Shown one piece after another: positions 51,900 to 63,799 of a DNA stretch of 64,000 nt. This stretch comes from Collybia mongolica (lineage: Eukaryota; Basidiomycota; Agaricomycetes; Agaricales; Clitocybaceae): the NCBI GenBank assembly GCA_013420905.1, contig JAAXNY010000019.1, positions 124,001 through 188,000 on the forward strand, given 5' to 3'. The translations under genes and the position numbers were made by a program. The notes under the pieces are model-generated. The model saw only the letters and a program-made list of their open reading frames with translations. It had not been told where the DNA came from and searched no databases. Within the stretch, counting starts at the first letter, position 1, and every line of letters starts with the position of its first letter.

Positions 51900-52370
51900 T
51901 GTATTGGAGAGATCAACTGTCCCCCACAGGTGGGGGGTTAGTTATGAGTCCTTATGTTTACATAAGTAACTCACTTGTTCATCATCCTGGGTTTGTGGGG
52001 AAAATTCAGCGTTTTTCCCATGATTAGTAAATTTGAAGTGTTCCAACTTTTCATTAGAACATGATCAGTAAACATTTTGAAGTACATCAGTAAGACTTTG
52101 TAGTCGTGGAAATATTTTTCTAACTGTGGGAATCAAAATTAGCCGACGCGTGGATTTTGAGCAAAAAAGGCAACTGCTAACATAAGCTGCATTCAATACT
52201 ATAATTTCGAGTTAATTGGTCTTTTTCTTGGGATATCTCAAGAATTAATTAATAACTATCCACTACATAATCAAGCCTATGTTTGTCAACTACGCTGTTA
52301 GAGCTAACAGTGTAGTTGACAAACGTAAGCACGATTACAAGAGGCTTGTTCCACTTTGGGTCAAACTTTT
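51900..52370. other. Non-coding stretch with a perfect-type palindrome
   Basis: No gene is seen. It contains a 44-bp inverted repeat (52,281-52,324), described separately, and leads into a tandem repeat. Confidence 0.4.
52281..52324. repeat. Long hairpin with 21-bp arms
   Basis: GTTTGTCAACTACGCTGTTA+G is followed after two bases (AG) by its reverse complement with one mismatch. It would extrude as a cruciform or form a strong RNA hairpin. Confidence 0.85.
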
Positions 52371-53600
52371 CCCACAATACAAAACATTGCATATCTCAAG
52401 AATGACAAGACCTATGGATGCAATTTAAATTGCTACTACTAGATATGGTGAAGGGCTACCCAACTGATATATTTATATGTATTGTATTTGCTTGTTCACC
52501 TTCAAACATCATGGTCAAAAGCAGCTCTCTCACTACAAGCACATTACAAAGGAATATCAAGTTTGTGTATGACTTGGCCACACAGCTAGCCAAACAAACA
52601 ATACCATCAAAGTTCCCACACTATAAATCATTGCATATCTCAACAACAACAAGGCCTATGGGTGTAATTTAAATTGCTCGTGTTAGATATGGTGAAGTAG
52701 TACCTCATGTATATATTTGTATATATTTGTATTTGTTTGTATTCTTCTAAACATTATCAACATCATTTTTCTTGCCCCATATTACAAATGAATACTGTCT
52801 GTATATCACTTCACCACACATCTGGCCAAACAAATAATAATACTAAAGAAATTTCCCACAATATAGATGATGCATATCTCAGCAAATACAAAGCTGATGG
52901 ACATGCTACTACTAGACATTGTAAAAGAATACATTATATGTATGTTTATATGTATTTGTACTTGTTTGTACCCTTCCATATCTCATTATCAACAACAACT
53001 TTTTTACTACATATTACAAATGAATATGATCTGTATATTACTTTGCCAACATCTGGCCAAACAAACAATATTAATGAAGTTCCCACAATATAGATGATGC
53101 ATATCTCAGCAAATACAAGGCTAATGGACACAATTGAAATTGCTATTACTCCTAGGCATCTGGCAGGTGTACATCAAGAAATGTATATTTATATTTGTTT
53201 GTATCTTTCCAAATTTGATTATAATCTCTTGTTATATCTATTTTGATATCACATTCATATATTACTTGGCCAAAAGCATAGTCAAATAAGTCAATGTGGG
53301 AGCTCCTGGAATCTATAATACATAATATCTTGCCAATAGCTAGTTATATGTATAAGTATGGTCAAATATAGTTGTGATAATACAAGAAAAAAACACTTAA
53401 CAGGCATATGTACATTTGTTTGAACTTTGTCTTTGATGATGATATTTCTATTTTTAGCATATCTGATAAGTTCTTGATTAACCCAGGATGCAAGGCTAGA
53501 AATACATTGTTAAATGTTGAATGGCTGAATTACATTTCAATACTGTGGGAACTTATTTCTATTATAGGCATTTGGATTAATATTACTTCCTTACATCATA
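52370..53600 (+). repeat. Diverged tandem repeat of about 230 bp plus block R1, copy B
   Basis: The phrase TTCCCACAATATAGATGATG or a near variant, followed by CATATCTCA, recurs at about 52,371, 52,614, 52,853 and 53,081, so the unit is about 228-243 bp. Other landmarks recur in order: TTTGTACTTGTTTGTA, CATATTACAAATGAATA and TGGCCAAACAAA. R1 follows at 53,260-53,600. The array returns at 63,000-63,530. Open frames inside are chance. Confidence 0.8.
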
Positions 53601-54207
53601 TGATATATAAGCCTATACAAGAACTTCTCCCCCACACAAGCCTGCCACTCCCCTGCTGTCCTCAGCTACCACTGCCCCCTTATTTGATTTTGCATTAGTG
53701 CTTGCTGGTGTGGGATGTGCAAGGGATGGATTGCATTTGCATGCTTTACAGTAGGTGGCCTCCTATATGCAGTGGTATTCTAGAGGGTGGGGGTTGTCTA
53801 TGGTGCATTAGTAAAATACTGCCCACACCCTACCACACTGTAAAGGGCTGCATAGAAGGGGCCATTGATATGAGCAGCAGGATTCAGCCACACAGGGAGG
53901 GGGCAACAGAGGACTAAGTGGGCTTTTGTAAGGGGGATGCCCAATTCCCCACACATGGCTCCAAATTCACACACCAGACATTGGCATTGGCATTGGCATC
54001 ATGATTGGACATTGGCACCATGCATCAGCATCAGCACTTGCACTTACACTTGCATGTTGGTACTCATGCTCAGTACTTGTGTTTGCACATCAGCACTTGT
54101 GCTTGCACATTGCATTCCAGTTGGAGTACATTGGCTTCCCATTGGAGCACATTGGTTTGCTTGTAGATAGTGTACACTACAACCCTGAGCTACATAGCAA
54201 CAACAGG
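53601..54207. other. Left host of the KDZ element
   Basis: The sequence is non-coding, with a (TTGGCA)n-like microrepeat at about 53,978-54,000 and CTTGCACTTACACTTGCA-type runs to 54,110. It ends in the target duplication GCTCCATG (54,208-54,215) and continues at 60,606 on the other side of the KDZ element. Confidence 0.5.
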
Positions 54208-54657
54208 GCTCCATGAGGTCTTTACACTCCCCCACATCTTCCAGCAGATTCCTGTCAAAATTTTGGCTGCAGAGGTTATAGAAAATGGCTGTAAAAATTG
54301 ACAAAAATTCCACAGGAATTCCGGCTTCGGAACACTGAAATTCTGACAGCCCACAGGTGAATTCTGTCCAGGAATTCTACAGAATTCCGGAGCATTGTAG
54401 GAACATGTAATAGATGCATTGTGGTCACATGTTTAGTCACGTGACTTATCAGCCACCTCAGCAACCAACAAGGACAACAAAGCCCGCAAGCGCATGAAAG
54501 CTGCCACCACCATCAAGGCAAGTGCTGCCAAGCCAAAGGCAGGGTGGATACCTGGCCACTCCTATCCTCCTTCCCACTCACACCACCTGCAGCATCAGAA
54601 AGGTCACTACCACCAGTAAGAAGGCCACCACCCCCAGTAGGAAGGCCACCACCCCCG

Positions 54658-55983
54658 AGGTCTTTACACTAAGCCACATAACCCATGCGGACTCCATGCG
54701 GAGTCCACATGGACTCATTTGGCAGGACATTCAGCCAAATGACAATCCGCATCCATGCTGAGTCCACATCAATCCGTGTGATTTCATATGGACACACAGA
54801 CAAGCATGGATGGACAGCTTGCAGGGTCTGCATGGCCAGTTGATTACTAATCAGATGACTAATATAAATTTTATTTACACAAATTATATATACTATTTGC
54901 TATTAATAACATAACATAACGGCAGTGAAAAACTTGCATCCAACTAGGTTCGAACACATACAGGCACAAACATTACGTAATATGTTTGGCATTCATAACC
55001 ATTGGGCAAGGCGGGCATTTCTAGCTACAGGCTCACTGACCTCAAGTCAATGGACTTAGGTCACATGATTACGAGGCATGTACAATGGTCACATTACTGT
55101 TGCCACATCTTCATTGGTTCTTTTCAACCACATCAATGATGTCTGCCAAACCACCAATGCTGACACCAATGCCAACACACCCACACTGCCAACGCCAACA
55201 CATTGAACACCAACTGACGTCAACATGATGACACACAAGACAGTGTGGGGCAAAGGATAGAAACGGACGTGGAATGAGAGGACAATGAGGAAAGGGCGCC
55301 CTGAGGGGCAGAACCAGGTGAGTTGTACACTGCTGCTCACCCACATGCTCACCACGCAGCGCGTCCACCCCCCCACTTCAGGAACTCAAAACAAAGGATA
55401 TGGCCGCCAACAGCAACAGTGAGGAAGGCAGCAACAACAACAACAACAACAACGATGAAGACAATGATGAAGACAGCAACAGCAACAGCAGCAACAGTGC
55501 CAACAAGGCCTGCAGCAACAATGGCAACAGCAGCAGCACTAACAATGGCGCAACAACAACAACAACAACTACAACAAAGACAACAACAACCACCATGAGG
55601 ATGACAACAACGACAATGACTAAGGACAACAAGGACAATGATGACAACAGGGACAACGACAAGAAAAACAGCCAGTGCTGCCGCTGCTGAAACCCAGGCT
55701 GCTGATGATGCTGCAGGGGCTGACAAGGGCGATGGGGGGGTGGGGGTGGGGGCCCCCACCCATATTAAATTATGTTTTATAATCCATGTATAATATTTAG
55801 TAGCAAAATATAATTATCCTATCAATGTATGTAGAATGTTAGTAAATAAACCATTATATGTAAGTAAGTAATTTATAATTGAAGAAAGTAACTAAGTCCA
55901 CGTGGAGTCCATGCAGAGTCCGTGTGGAATCCATGCTGTCCATGTAAGCTCTGCACGGACATGTGGGGGACTGTAAAGTACAG
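54658..55983. mobile_element. Nested non-autonomous KDZ-type element
   Basis: The ends are GAGGTCTTTACACTAAGCCA on the left and, reverse-complemented, CTGTACTTTACAGTCCCCCA on the right, close to those of the surrounding element. The proposed 8-bp duplication is CCACCCCC (54,650-54,657) and CCACCCCT (55,984-55,991), one mismatch. Subterminal palindromes GGACTCCATGCGGAGTCC and relatives lie at both ends. The interior has a tRNA-like SINE head and a trinucleotide-repeat stretch (55,400-55,690) reading Asn/Ser/Thr/Asp runs on the plus strand. It is the reversed sister of 2,462-3,783. Confidence 0.7.
54946..55009 (-). repeat. tRNA-derived SINE head, copy 2
   Basis: Read on the minus strand, the A box is TTGCCCAATGGTTA (complement of 54,996-55,009) and the B box is TGTTCGAACCT (complement of 54,946-54,956), about 40 bp apart. 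A T5 run follows. It has the same arrangement as 3,645-3,730. Confidence 0.55.
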
Positions 55984-56037
55984 CCACCCCTGGTAAAACA
56001 GGCGTCAAGGGCAAGGCCAGCCCCACCTCACCTCACC

Positions 56038-57080
56038 TCACAAAGTGAGTTTTTTGTTCATTTTTCATTTCTCGTTCTCACACAAAAATGGCCTCCCCCC
56101 AGGACTGAGCACATGCTTGAAGAAAGTGGCATGCTGATTGCACTGCCCCCGCATGCAGCCGCTGCCATCTCTCAGGGGCCTCAAACCTCAAAGCTGGGGG
56201 GCACTGGTCATGCCCACCAGGTGGTACCCCCAACTGCCAGCAACAGCGAACCGGAGGAGCACAAGGGGAAAAGGGAGGGAGGAGTGGAGGACGGAGACAA
56301 GGATGGGAGCAGGGACAAGGTGAGCAGGGACAAGGAGGATGGGGACAAGGAAGACAGGGACAAGGAGGATGCCAAGGAAGACAGGGACAAGGAGGACGCC
56401 AAGGAAGACCAGGATGACAACAAGAACACCCAGGGTGGCAACAATGGCACAAGCAATGAGGGCAATACCGTCATCCCCTTCCATGCCCCCCCTGGCCTCT
56501 CTGCCATGGCCTCTTGTGCCTAGTTTCTATTTCTTTAGGTCAATCTTTTGTGGCTTTGCCCCCATCTTCTGGTCTTGGGGAGGCTGTGCCCCCAGTTTCT
56601 GGTCTTGGGGAGGCTGTGCCCCCAGTTTCTGTGTCTGGGGATGTTCTACCCCCATCATCTAAGAATGTAGTACCACATACCCTGCCTAAGCATAGTGTAG
56701 ACATAGAAATGCAATCTCCCAGTGGTATTGAGCCCCAGGATATTGATATGTCTCCTCGCAGTGCAGATTTGAGTTTGTCTTACACTGTAGGTGGAGACTT
56801 GAATTCTCTGCAGGGTGCATCTCGCACTGTGGGTGGTTTCATTCATGGTCAGGCATTGGGGAATGCTATGAACCATGCTGATTTTGAATATAACCAACCT
56901 GTTGCACCACCCAATGTCAAGGGTGTTGTTCATGTGTACAAGTCTATGGAATCTGAGCATAGTAATCCAAGGGCTATGAAGTCTTCTATGACCATCCAAA
57001 TTCCAGTTAACAGTTCCCTTGGTCCTGTTCTTTACAAATTGGGCAATCTATACTCGCCTATTAAGAATGACAATCATTGA
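56038..57080 (+). pseudogene. KDZ-element N-terminal gene region, low complexity
   Basis: A first frame (to 56,523) reads PPRTEHMLEESGMLIALPPH, then a Lys/Asp/Glu repeat (RDKEDGDKEDRDKEDAKED) and ends SAMASCA. A second frame (56,514-57,080) has a tandem SGLGEAVPPV repeat and VPHTLPKHSVDIEMQSPSG, then SYTVGGDLNSLQGASRTVGG. A GT-AG or frame change joins them near 56,535. The charged and repeat-rich text suggests a disordered protein. The first part matches, by homologous DNA, the minus strand of 3,080-3,160. The function is unknown. Confidence 0.45.
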
Positions 57081-57253
57081 ATTTATGTATACAAATCAAG
57101 AAACTTGGGACATTAAGGGTCACTACAGTGCTGCACTTTCAGATGATGATATGGTGGATTGGAAGTATGATGATCATGGATATGTTTTGCATTTATTTGT
57201 AAGTTTTACTACTTTTATTTATTGAAGTATATCTCTGATAAAAATACTTTTAG

Positions 57254-57928
57254 ACTGAATCATCTGAATCCTCAACTTTCACACAAGTTCCAACTTCTTC
57301 TGTTCCAACTGTTTCTGTGCCTTCTAAAACTGAACCATCTACATCAAACAACACATCTGAGTCTGACATAGTTGCTCACTTCACATCTGTTCAGCAATCT
57401 ATGATTATGCAGTTGGAGATTGAACACTTCTAACTGGATTGTGGCAACCATACTTTGCATTATGCATATGCAAAATACAAAGAATTCTGTCGTGCTAATA
57501 CAGTGATGAAGAAAATGAAGGATGCTCTCACCTGGAAAGGTGCTGCCAAACTGGCTGATTTGACAGGAATCTTTGCTTCAACCTCTTATTTCTATTTGAA
57601 TTATGAACCATTCAAGTTTGTTGAGAAATATCCAGCTCTGATAGACTGGTTGGAAAATACTGAAGACTGTCTTTCTGATGAAGAAACTTGGGGATTTTCT
57701 GCAGATGATTATAACCTTGGATCACTGCACAGATTTTTACATGGGCAGGGGGAGGATTTGAAAAAGTCCAAGGATGATGAAAAGGTTGAAGAAGTGCAGA
57801 AACAGTTTAGCAAAAAGAAGGGCAAGTCCAAGGCTGTGGAACCAAGTTCTGGAGGGCATGATGCAGAGAAAAAGCCTAGAGTGGGGAAGAAGGGTCAAAG
57901 TTCAAAAGCTGTGAAACCAAAGAAGTAG
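57254..57928 (+). pseudogene. KDZ-associated protein of unknown function
   Basis: The frame runs from LTESSESSTFTQVPTSSVPT through QQSMIMQLEIEHF, then a TAA at 57,431-57,433, then HYAYAKYKEFCRANTVMKKM, WKGAAKLADLTGIFASTSYF, NYEPFKFVEKYPALIDWLEN and a Lys-rich tail SKKKGKSKAVEPSS to a stop at 57,926-57,928. It lies just upstream of the transposase on the same strand, and the gap suggests an intron or a separate start. The C-terminal basic tail suggests DNA or RNA contact. No domain was recognised. Confidence 0.45.
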
Positions 57929-58146
57929 TAAGTTGATACAATTTGATAAACTTTTGTTTGTATTTTTGTTTAACTTTTAGTAGTATATTACAGGCCTTGT
58001 ATGCGTTCTGTTCTTCATGGCTAGCTGTGGCATTCTTTTGGCTCTGGACTGAGATTTCTGCTTGCATTTTGATTTTGGATCAATTCAAATCTCTTTGGAT
58101 CATTCTGGCATTGACATGGCTGCCAGTCACTTGTGCTTATAATCCT

Positions 58147-60272
58147 GAACAAAGGTTTCCTGATATTTCATTTCAGGAATTCAGTATCTTTGTATCAGAG
58201 AATTTCAATTCTGAAAATCCACTGAGTACTGTACTCATGGCTTTGCTCACAATGACCAACAACACAGATTTGCTTAGTCTTCATGCTAAAGATATGACAT
58301 CTGGTCATTTATCTTTCACTGGTTGGATGACTTCTCTTGCCTTTATCATGATACAATTGCTAGGCAATGATGCATCATTGTTTTTTCCTGAAACAAGCAT
58401 GTTTAAAGAAAAAAACAAACAAAGCAGAATTAATGCCTTGAGCAAACAACTTGATGGATTTGCTCAATTGTTACACTTGTATCCTGTGTGGAAAAATAAT
58501 GAATTCAAAGGCAAACTCAAATCTGTTTCTCATACTGCTATTGAACCAATATATATATTGGCTCCAAATACACCTGTGTGCTTGACAATATCTTGCAATT
58601 TTCATGTACTCAAACATGAAACTTGGAACATTGATATTCCTTGTGTTAAACTTATCAAAGGCACTACTATTCATAATCAAGCCTATATTGTTTCTGGGAA
58701 ATGTTTCAAATGCAACACTATATACTATGCTGATCATGAACGATCACTTGACAACAACTCAGCTAAACAATTATATTTGGAGTCAGCTCCATATCTTAAA
58801 GCTGGTCAAGCACTTTGGGTTGATTGCTTTTTTGGCAAAACAGTTCTAAATGCCATATATAGCTTTCATGAATCTACTGCAGCTTGTATGGAGTTTTGGA
58901 ACAATAGCTTTGCCAATTCTGAACTAAATCTGAGCCATCGGCAGATCTGGAAAGTGTTTGTTGAAGAGTCCACTTGCATGATTGCTGTTGAATCTGACCA
59001 AACCTTGGTTCTGGATGATAATATTTCTATTGAAGAAGTAACTCAAAAAGCATATCAAGAACTATGCTCAGATGGAAAAATTGCTTTGGCTACTAATCAT
59101 GTTTGTACTGAATGTACTCAACTATATAAACAACATGCTGAATTTCTAACTGGAGATGATCCTGCTGCTGTTGTTAATGTTGATGAAAATGCTCCTGTTC
59201 CTGTTCTAACTGGTGAATTTGCTCTTGATGCTGCTCTTGATCAACAACGCACAGTGGAAAATGCTACCAATCAAAATCTACCACTTGTTAACTTTGTTAA
59301 TCCTCTTGGAAATCCTGGCATATGTAATATGATTGTCATGGATGGCATTGTTATGGGTGTACAACATTGTGCTTTTGAAAACTGTTCACAATTACTGTTC
59401 AACATGCATGGAGGTGTCTTTTGCCATGAGCATGACATTGAATATGGTGATAAATGTTGTGTTAAAAACTGTAATACTGGAAAAATTCATGGCACTCAGG
59501 CTTGTGCTGAACATCAGCCAGACTGGCAGCAACATGTTCAAAGACAAACTCGGGATAACTTTTCTGGTGCTTGCAGAGTATTGCAAAGAGCTGCAAATGA
59601 GAATCAACCTTGGCAACCACAACAAAGATCTTATATTCAGCCACATGATTAAGATAATAATGATACCACTATACAATCAAATTACTTCACTGCCGCTCAG
59701 TTCTACTGTGTTGAAACTATATGCAAACCTTGTGGTGTTGTGGTAGCTTGGACAAAATTTGCTTGTTCTGAATCTCCAACCAATATTCTCAACTTTTTAA
59801 ATAAAGTTTATCCTGAGAAAGAAACTCAACCATCCTATATCTGCATTGACAAAGCTTGCTTGGTACTTTGAACTGCTCTTGCCAATCCCATTTACAATGA
59901 TTGGCTGGATACATTGAGATTAATTGTTGATGTTTATCATTATAAAAATCATTGTACTTCGGATTACTTGTGTCAAAAATGGTGTAATCCAGCACCCTTG
60001 AATGGTTCTGCACCAAATCTTGTTGTTGTGGCTCAGGACAATCAAAGCAATCCTTACTACAAGCGTGCATTCAATACACAAGTAAGTATTGTTTATACAC
60101 ACTTTAATATTTATTAATTTTAAAACAGGCTTGTGAACAACTCAATGCATGGTTGGGTGGATTTGAATCTATCATGAAAAGAATGACTGGAGAAAACTTT
60201 GATTGGTTTATCCATGTTATGCTTTTTTATCATACTCAACAGATTTTAAAAAGACAGGCTGAAAGAGAGTAA
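58147..60272 (+). pseudogene. CxC5/CxC6-like and KDZ transposase, two nonsense stops
   Basis: The coding text begins near PEQRFPDISFQEFSIFVSEN (upstream codons to 57,943 are open, and the start is unsure). A CxC5-like cysteine cluster reads YIVSGKCFKCNTIYYADHER (about 58,685-58,745). A CxC6-like cluster reads GVQHCAFENCSQLLFNMHGG, CHEHDIEYGDKCCVKNC and TQACAEHQPDWQQHV (59,355-59,530). The KDZ part has CGVVVAWTKFACSES, YICIDKACLVL, LIVDVYHYKNHC, KWCNPAPLNGSAPNLVVVAQ, KRAFNTQ, a 47-bp intron (60,082-60,128), ACEQLNAWLGGFESIMKRM and NFDWFIHVMLFYHT, with a stop at 60,270-60,272. TAA at 59,650-59,652 and TGA at 59,869-59,871 (after LVL, where CGA is expected) break it. The D, D and E positions of the RNase H fold appear intact. 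Confidence 0.88.
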
Positions 60273-60605
60273 TTTAGTACTTCAAAATGCTAGATATACT
60301 ATTGACTTTATTGACTGTTTTGACTTAAGACTTATGAATTCCAATCAGAATCCGAGCGGAATGTTGCAGAATTTCTTTGAGAATTTTCTTCTTCCACACT
60401 TTATAAGAAATTCCTCAAAATTCTGTGGAATTCCAATGATTCCAATTGGAATTCTGTGTTCCAAGCAGAATCTGAGCAGAATATTGTGGAATTCCTCAAA
60501 GGAATTTTCTGTTTTAAAACTTTCTCAAAATCTTCCTGCATTCCTCTGGATTCCGATCGGAATCCTCTGCAGGATGTGGGGGAGTGTGAAGTACCCAGCT
60601 CCATG

Positions 60606-61859
60606 GCTATTGTTTAGAATAGGTACATAGGATTGAGACCCCTGGCAGAGGATCCTCAGAGTATTCTCTTTGGATTCCTCTGCTAGGTAAGTAGATAGCC
60701 TGTTACTTGACTTCATAAATATAACTTTGGATTCCTCTGCTAGATCACAGATTGGCCAACTTGGAGTTAGCACAGTGTGACATAGGGTTGCCCTTACAGC
60801 TTTATAGCAAGAAATCTGGGCCTAGTTCATTGCAAAGGTACTATCTGTAATTGAGCAGCCCAATCTATATATAGGTACATTAGATAAATACTGTAGGGGT
60901 ACCAGAAGTCTATATAAGCCTACTAGAGCTGTGCAAATAGTACAGGGGTAAAGTGTCAGTAAGAAGTAAACCAATATTTGTGAAAGGGATAAGAACATAT
61001 TACAAGGTAGATAGAATTACACCAAGGTAGTCTCAAGGAATACAGCAGCATATAGGTGTATATACAATAGAGCAAGGTATATCTGAGCAACTAGATGTGG
61101 GGCACATATGCACTCACCTTACATACATCTGGTTTGGGCACAGGGGTGGTTGGCACTATACAGCACATCCAGGGGTGCACACCGACTCACCAGGTGATGG
61201 TTCTACCATATGGAATACACCACTACACCACCAATGTCCATCATGCTAGCTGCTCACTAGCAGATGTAGGCAGGCAGTCACTGGTAATGTGGCAGGTGCC
61301 TCTGTAGTTCTTGTTGCAGCTCTTATTGTTGTGATTTTGCAGTTGTTATTATCACTGAGAGGTGTGGGTATGAGAGAGGTTGGTGGTATCCATGACAGTG
61401 GGATCTGGCATTGTATTTGGTAGTGTTGTGCACAACCATAAAGCAGGGAGGTGATGGGAGGGGCAGCTGGGGATGTAGTGGTGGTGGTTGACAACAAGGC
61501 TGGTAGGGAAATAAGCAGCTTGGGCTGATAAGCTCATATTGCCAAATGGTTAATATCCATGCTTTATGCACATGACATGTAGCCTTGAGGCCTTGTACAG
61601 TATTTGGCTCTCCAAAATATTGCATTTTTGTGCATTAAATAAGCAATCTGGACAGTCTGCATGGACTCCATGAGGAGTTGTTCTAAGCTGGGTCTGAGTA
61701 TCCAAGTAACAGTGTGGATCTATAGACTTAGCTTTGACTTGGCTTAGATGCAGACTGCCAATTAAGCAGGGCTCCCTGCCAAACAGGGTCTGAGCTAGTT
61801 GCAGACATCTGCATTTCTCTGTGTGGTCTGTGTGGCTCATGTGACTCAGTTTAAAGTCC
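60606..61859. other. Right host of the KDZ element
   Basis: No gene is supported. It includes a CTTTGGATTCCTCTGCTAG repeat (about 60,669 and 60,724) and a run of GGTGTGGG-type text. It ends at the start of block R2. Confidence 0.4.
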
Positions 61860-62990
61860 CCAGAGAAGCTACTGAGTTGGTTGTGTATTTGGAATATACA
61901 AATATGGATCTATATTTTCAAGTTTGTTGATTTTTTTACACAGTCCATCTCTGAGAGTCTGAGTCCCTACTTTACCAGCTGACTTGTTTTTAAGGGAAAT
62001 GCCTAGATATATGTGGTTGCCTTTTGTTGTTAGATATTTGTATAGGCATTAGAATAAGAAAAAACCAAGAGCAGAGAAGTTCCAGAAGTGTCTAGATGAA
62101 GTACCAGAATGACCACAACAGTTGTATTAGCAACAGTATAGCTAAGTCTAGTACAGGTGGCTTGGTGATGTGGCATTGAGCATATGAGACAAGAATTCAC
62201 ATGATTCTAAATCTAATAATAGGATCTATAAACACCAACTACTATTGGCAATTCATTTGCAGTTGCTGATATCATACACCATGGATATGGGTGAAGTTGT
62301 AAGGGGATCACTTGTTTGTCCACATCTAGCCATCAGAATCACTATTGTGCAGCTTGCATAGCCTTGCTGTTACATTTATCATCCTGACATGCATTGCCTT
62401 AACCCCTTGATAAATAGTAGTCTACTCTGGACTGACATATCACAGATGGATTGTTGCATCAGTAGAGTTACTAATATCAGATTCTGTTGTTATTTGAGAT
62501 ATAGCTATAATGTACTGTATATAAGGTGCCCCTTCCTCTCTATGAAAGGGCATCTTTATAATAGACTTGGATTGGGTTCTCTACTTGTGATCAAGCCTCT
62601 AGTGCTCTATGCTCATCCCTTCCCTGCATGGTTGTTCATACTGTGTATGCTGCTCCCTGCCTGAGCCCCTTGGCAACATGTCCCCTTACAGAAGTGCAAC
62701 AAGTATTTGGCAAGCTCAAATGTATGTTTATATTACATCTTCATGTTGTGCATCCATCAGGCCTTCCATGTTGTCAAGTTACTCCCTGTACCCTGCAATC
62801 TAATTCTAGGACATGGCCTGACAAGTGTTCCAGAACCAAATTTATCAACAACAAAAAGTAATATAAAGTTGAAGGGATTCTGGATAGCTAGTTCTATTGC
62901 AACAACCTGGTTCCAGAAATATACAGAAAAGTTAAAAAAAAAACATAAGGACTCATATCTGCCAGTAATGGCCCTCTACCTCAAGTATGT
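61860..62990 (+). repeat. Dispersed repeat blocks R2 and R3, copy C
   Basis: CAGAGAAGCTACTGAGTTGG at 61,860 starts a match to 1,440-1,640. CCCTCTACCTCAAG at about 62,970 ends a match to 5,720-5,760. About 600 bp at 62,260-62,870 has no counterpart in copy A and is an indel between copies. No gene is supported. Confidence 0.65.
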
Positions 62991-62999
62991 CTGTATGTG

Positions 63000-63799
63000 C
63001 TTGTATTTGTTTTTATTTTTCTAAACCTCATCAACAACAAATTTCTTGCTACATATTGTAAATGAATACTGTCTGTATATCACTTCACCACACATCTGGC
63101 CAAACAAATAATAATACTAAAGAAATTCCCACAATATAGATGATACTTATCTCAGCAAATACAAAGCTGATGGACATGCTACTACTACATATTGTAAAGG
63201 AATACATTATATGTATGTTTATATGTATTTGTACTTGTTTGTACCCTTCCAAATCACATTATCAACAACAATTTTCTTACTACATATTACAAATGAATAT
63301 GATCTGTATATTACTTTGCCAACATCTGGCCAAACAAACAATATTAATGAAGTTCCCACAATATAGATGATGCATATCTCAGCAAATACAAGGCTAACAG
63401 AGACAATTGAAATTGCTACTACTCCTAGACCTATGGAGGGGGTACACCAGGAAATGTATATTTATATTTGTTTGTACCTTTCCAAATTTGATTATAACCT
63501 CTTGTTATATCTATTTTAACATCACATTTATATATTACTTGGCCATAAGCATAGCCAAACAAGTCAATGTGGACACTCCTGGAATCTATAATGCTCAATA
63601 TCTTGACAATAGCCAGCTATATGAGTATGGTTAAATATAGTATGTGATAACACAACAAAAAACACTTAACAGGCATATGTACATTTGTTTGAACTTTGTC
63701 TTTGATGATGATATTTCTATTTTTAGCATATCTAATAAGTTCTTGATTAACCCAGAATGCAAGGTTAGAAATAAATTGTTAAATGTTGAATAGTTGATA
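63000..63799 (+). repeat. 230-bp tandem repeat and block R1, copy C
   Basis: Units with TTCCCACAATATAGATGATG at about 63,126 and 63,355 match the array at 52,370-53,250. R1 follows at 63,531 and is cut at the TA before a MITE. The order array-R1 is the same as in copy B, and the order R2-R3 is the same as in copy A. Confidence 0.75.

Larger units (their letters stand above)
54216..60597 (+). mobile_element. KDZ (Kyakuja-Dileera-Zisupton) DNA transposon
   Basis: An 8-bp target duplication GCTCCATG lies at 54,208-54,215 and 60,598-60,605, the length reported for Zisupton. The terminal repeats read AGGTCTTTACACTCCCCCAC on the left and, reverse-complemented, TGGGTACTTCACACTCCCCC on the right, both continuing to CACATC. 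Subterminal words GGAATTCC, AGAATTCCG and GGAATTCTG crowd both ends (54,300-54,400 and 60,330-60,570). It encodes a CxC5/CxC6-like plus KDZ transposase. It holds a nested non-autonomous relative at 54,658-55,983. Confidence 0.85.
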
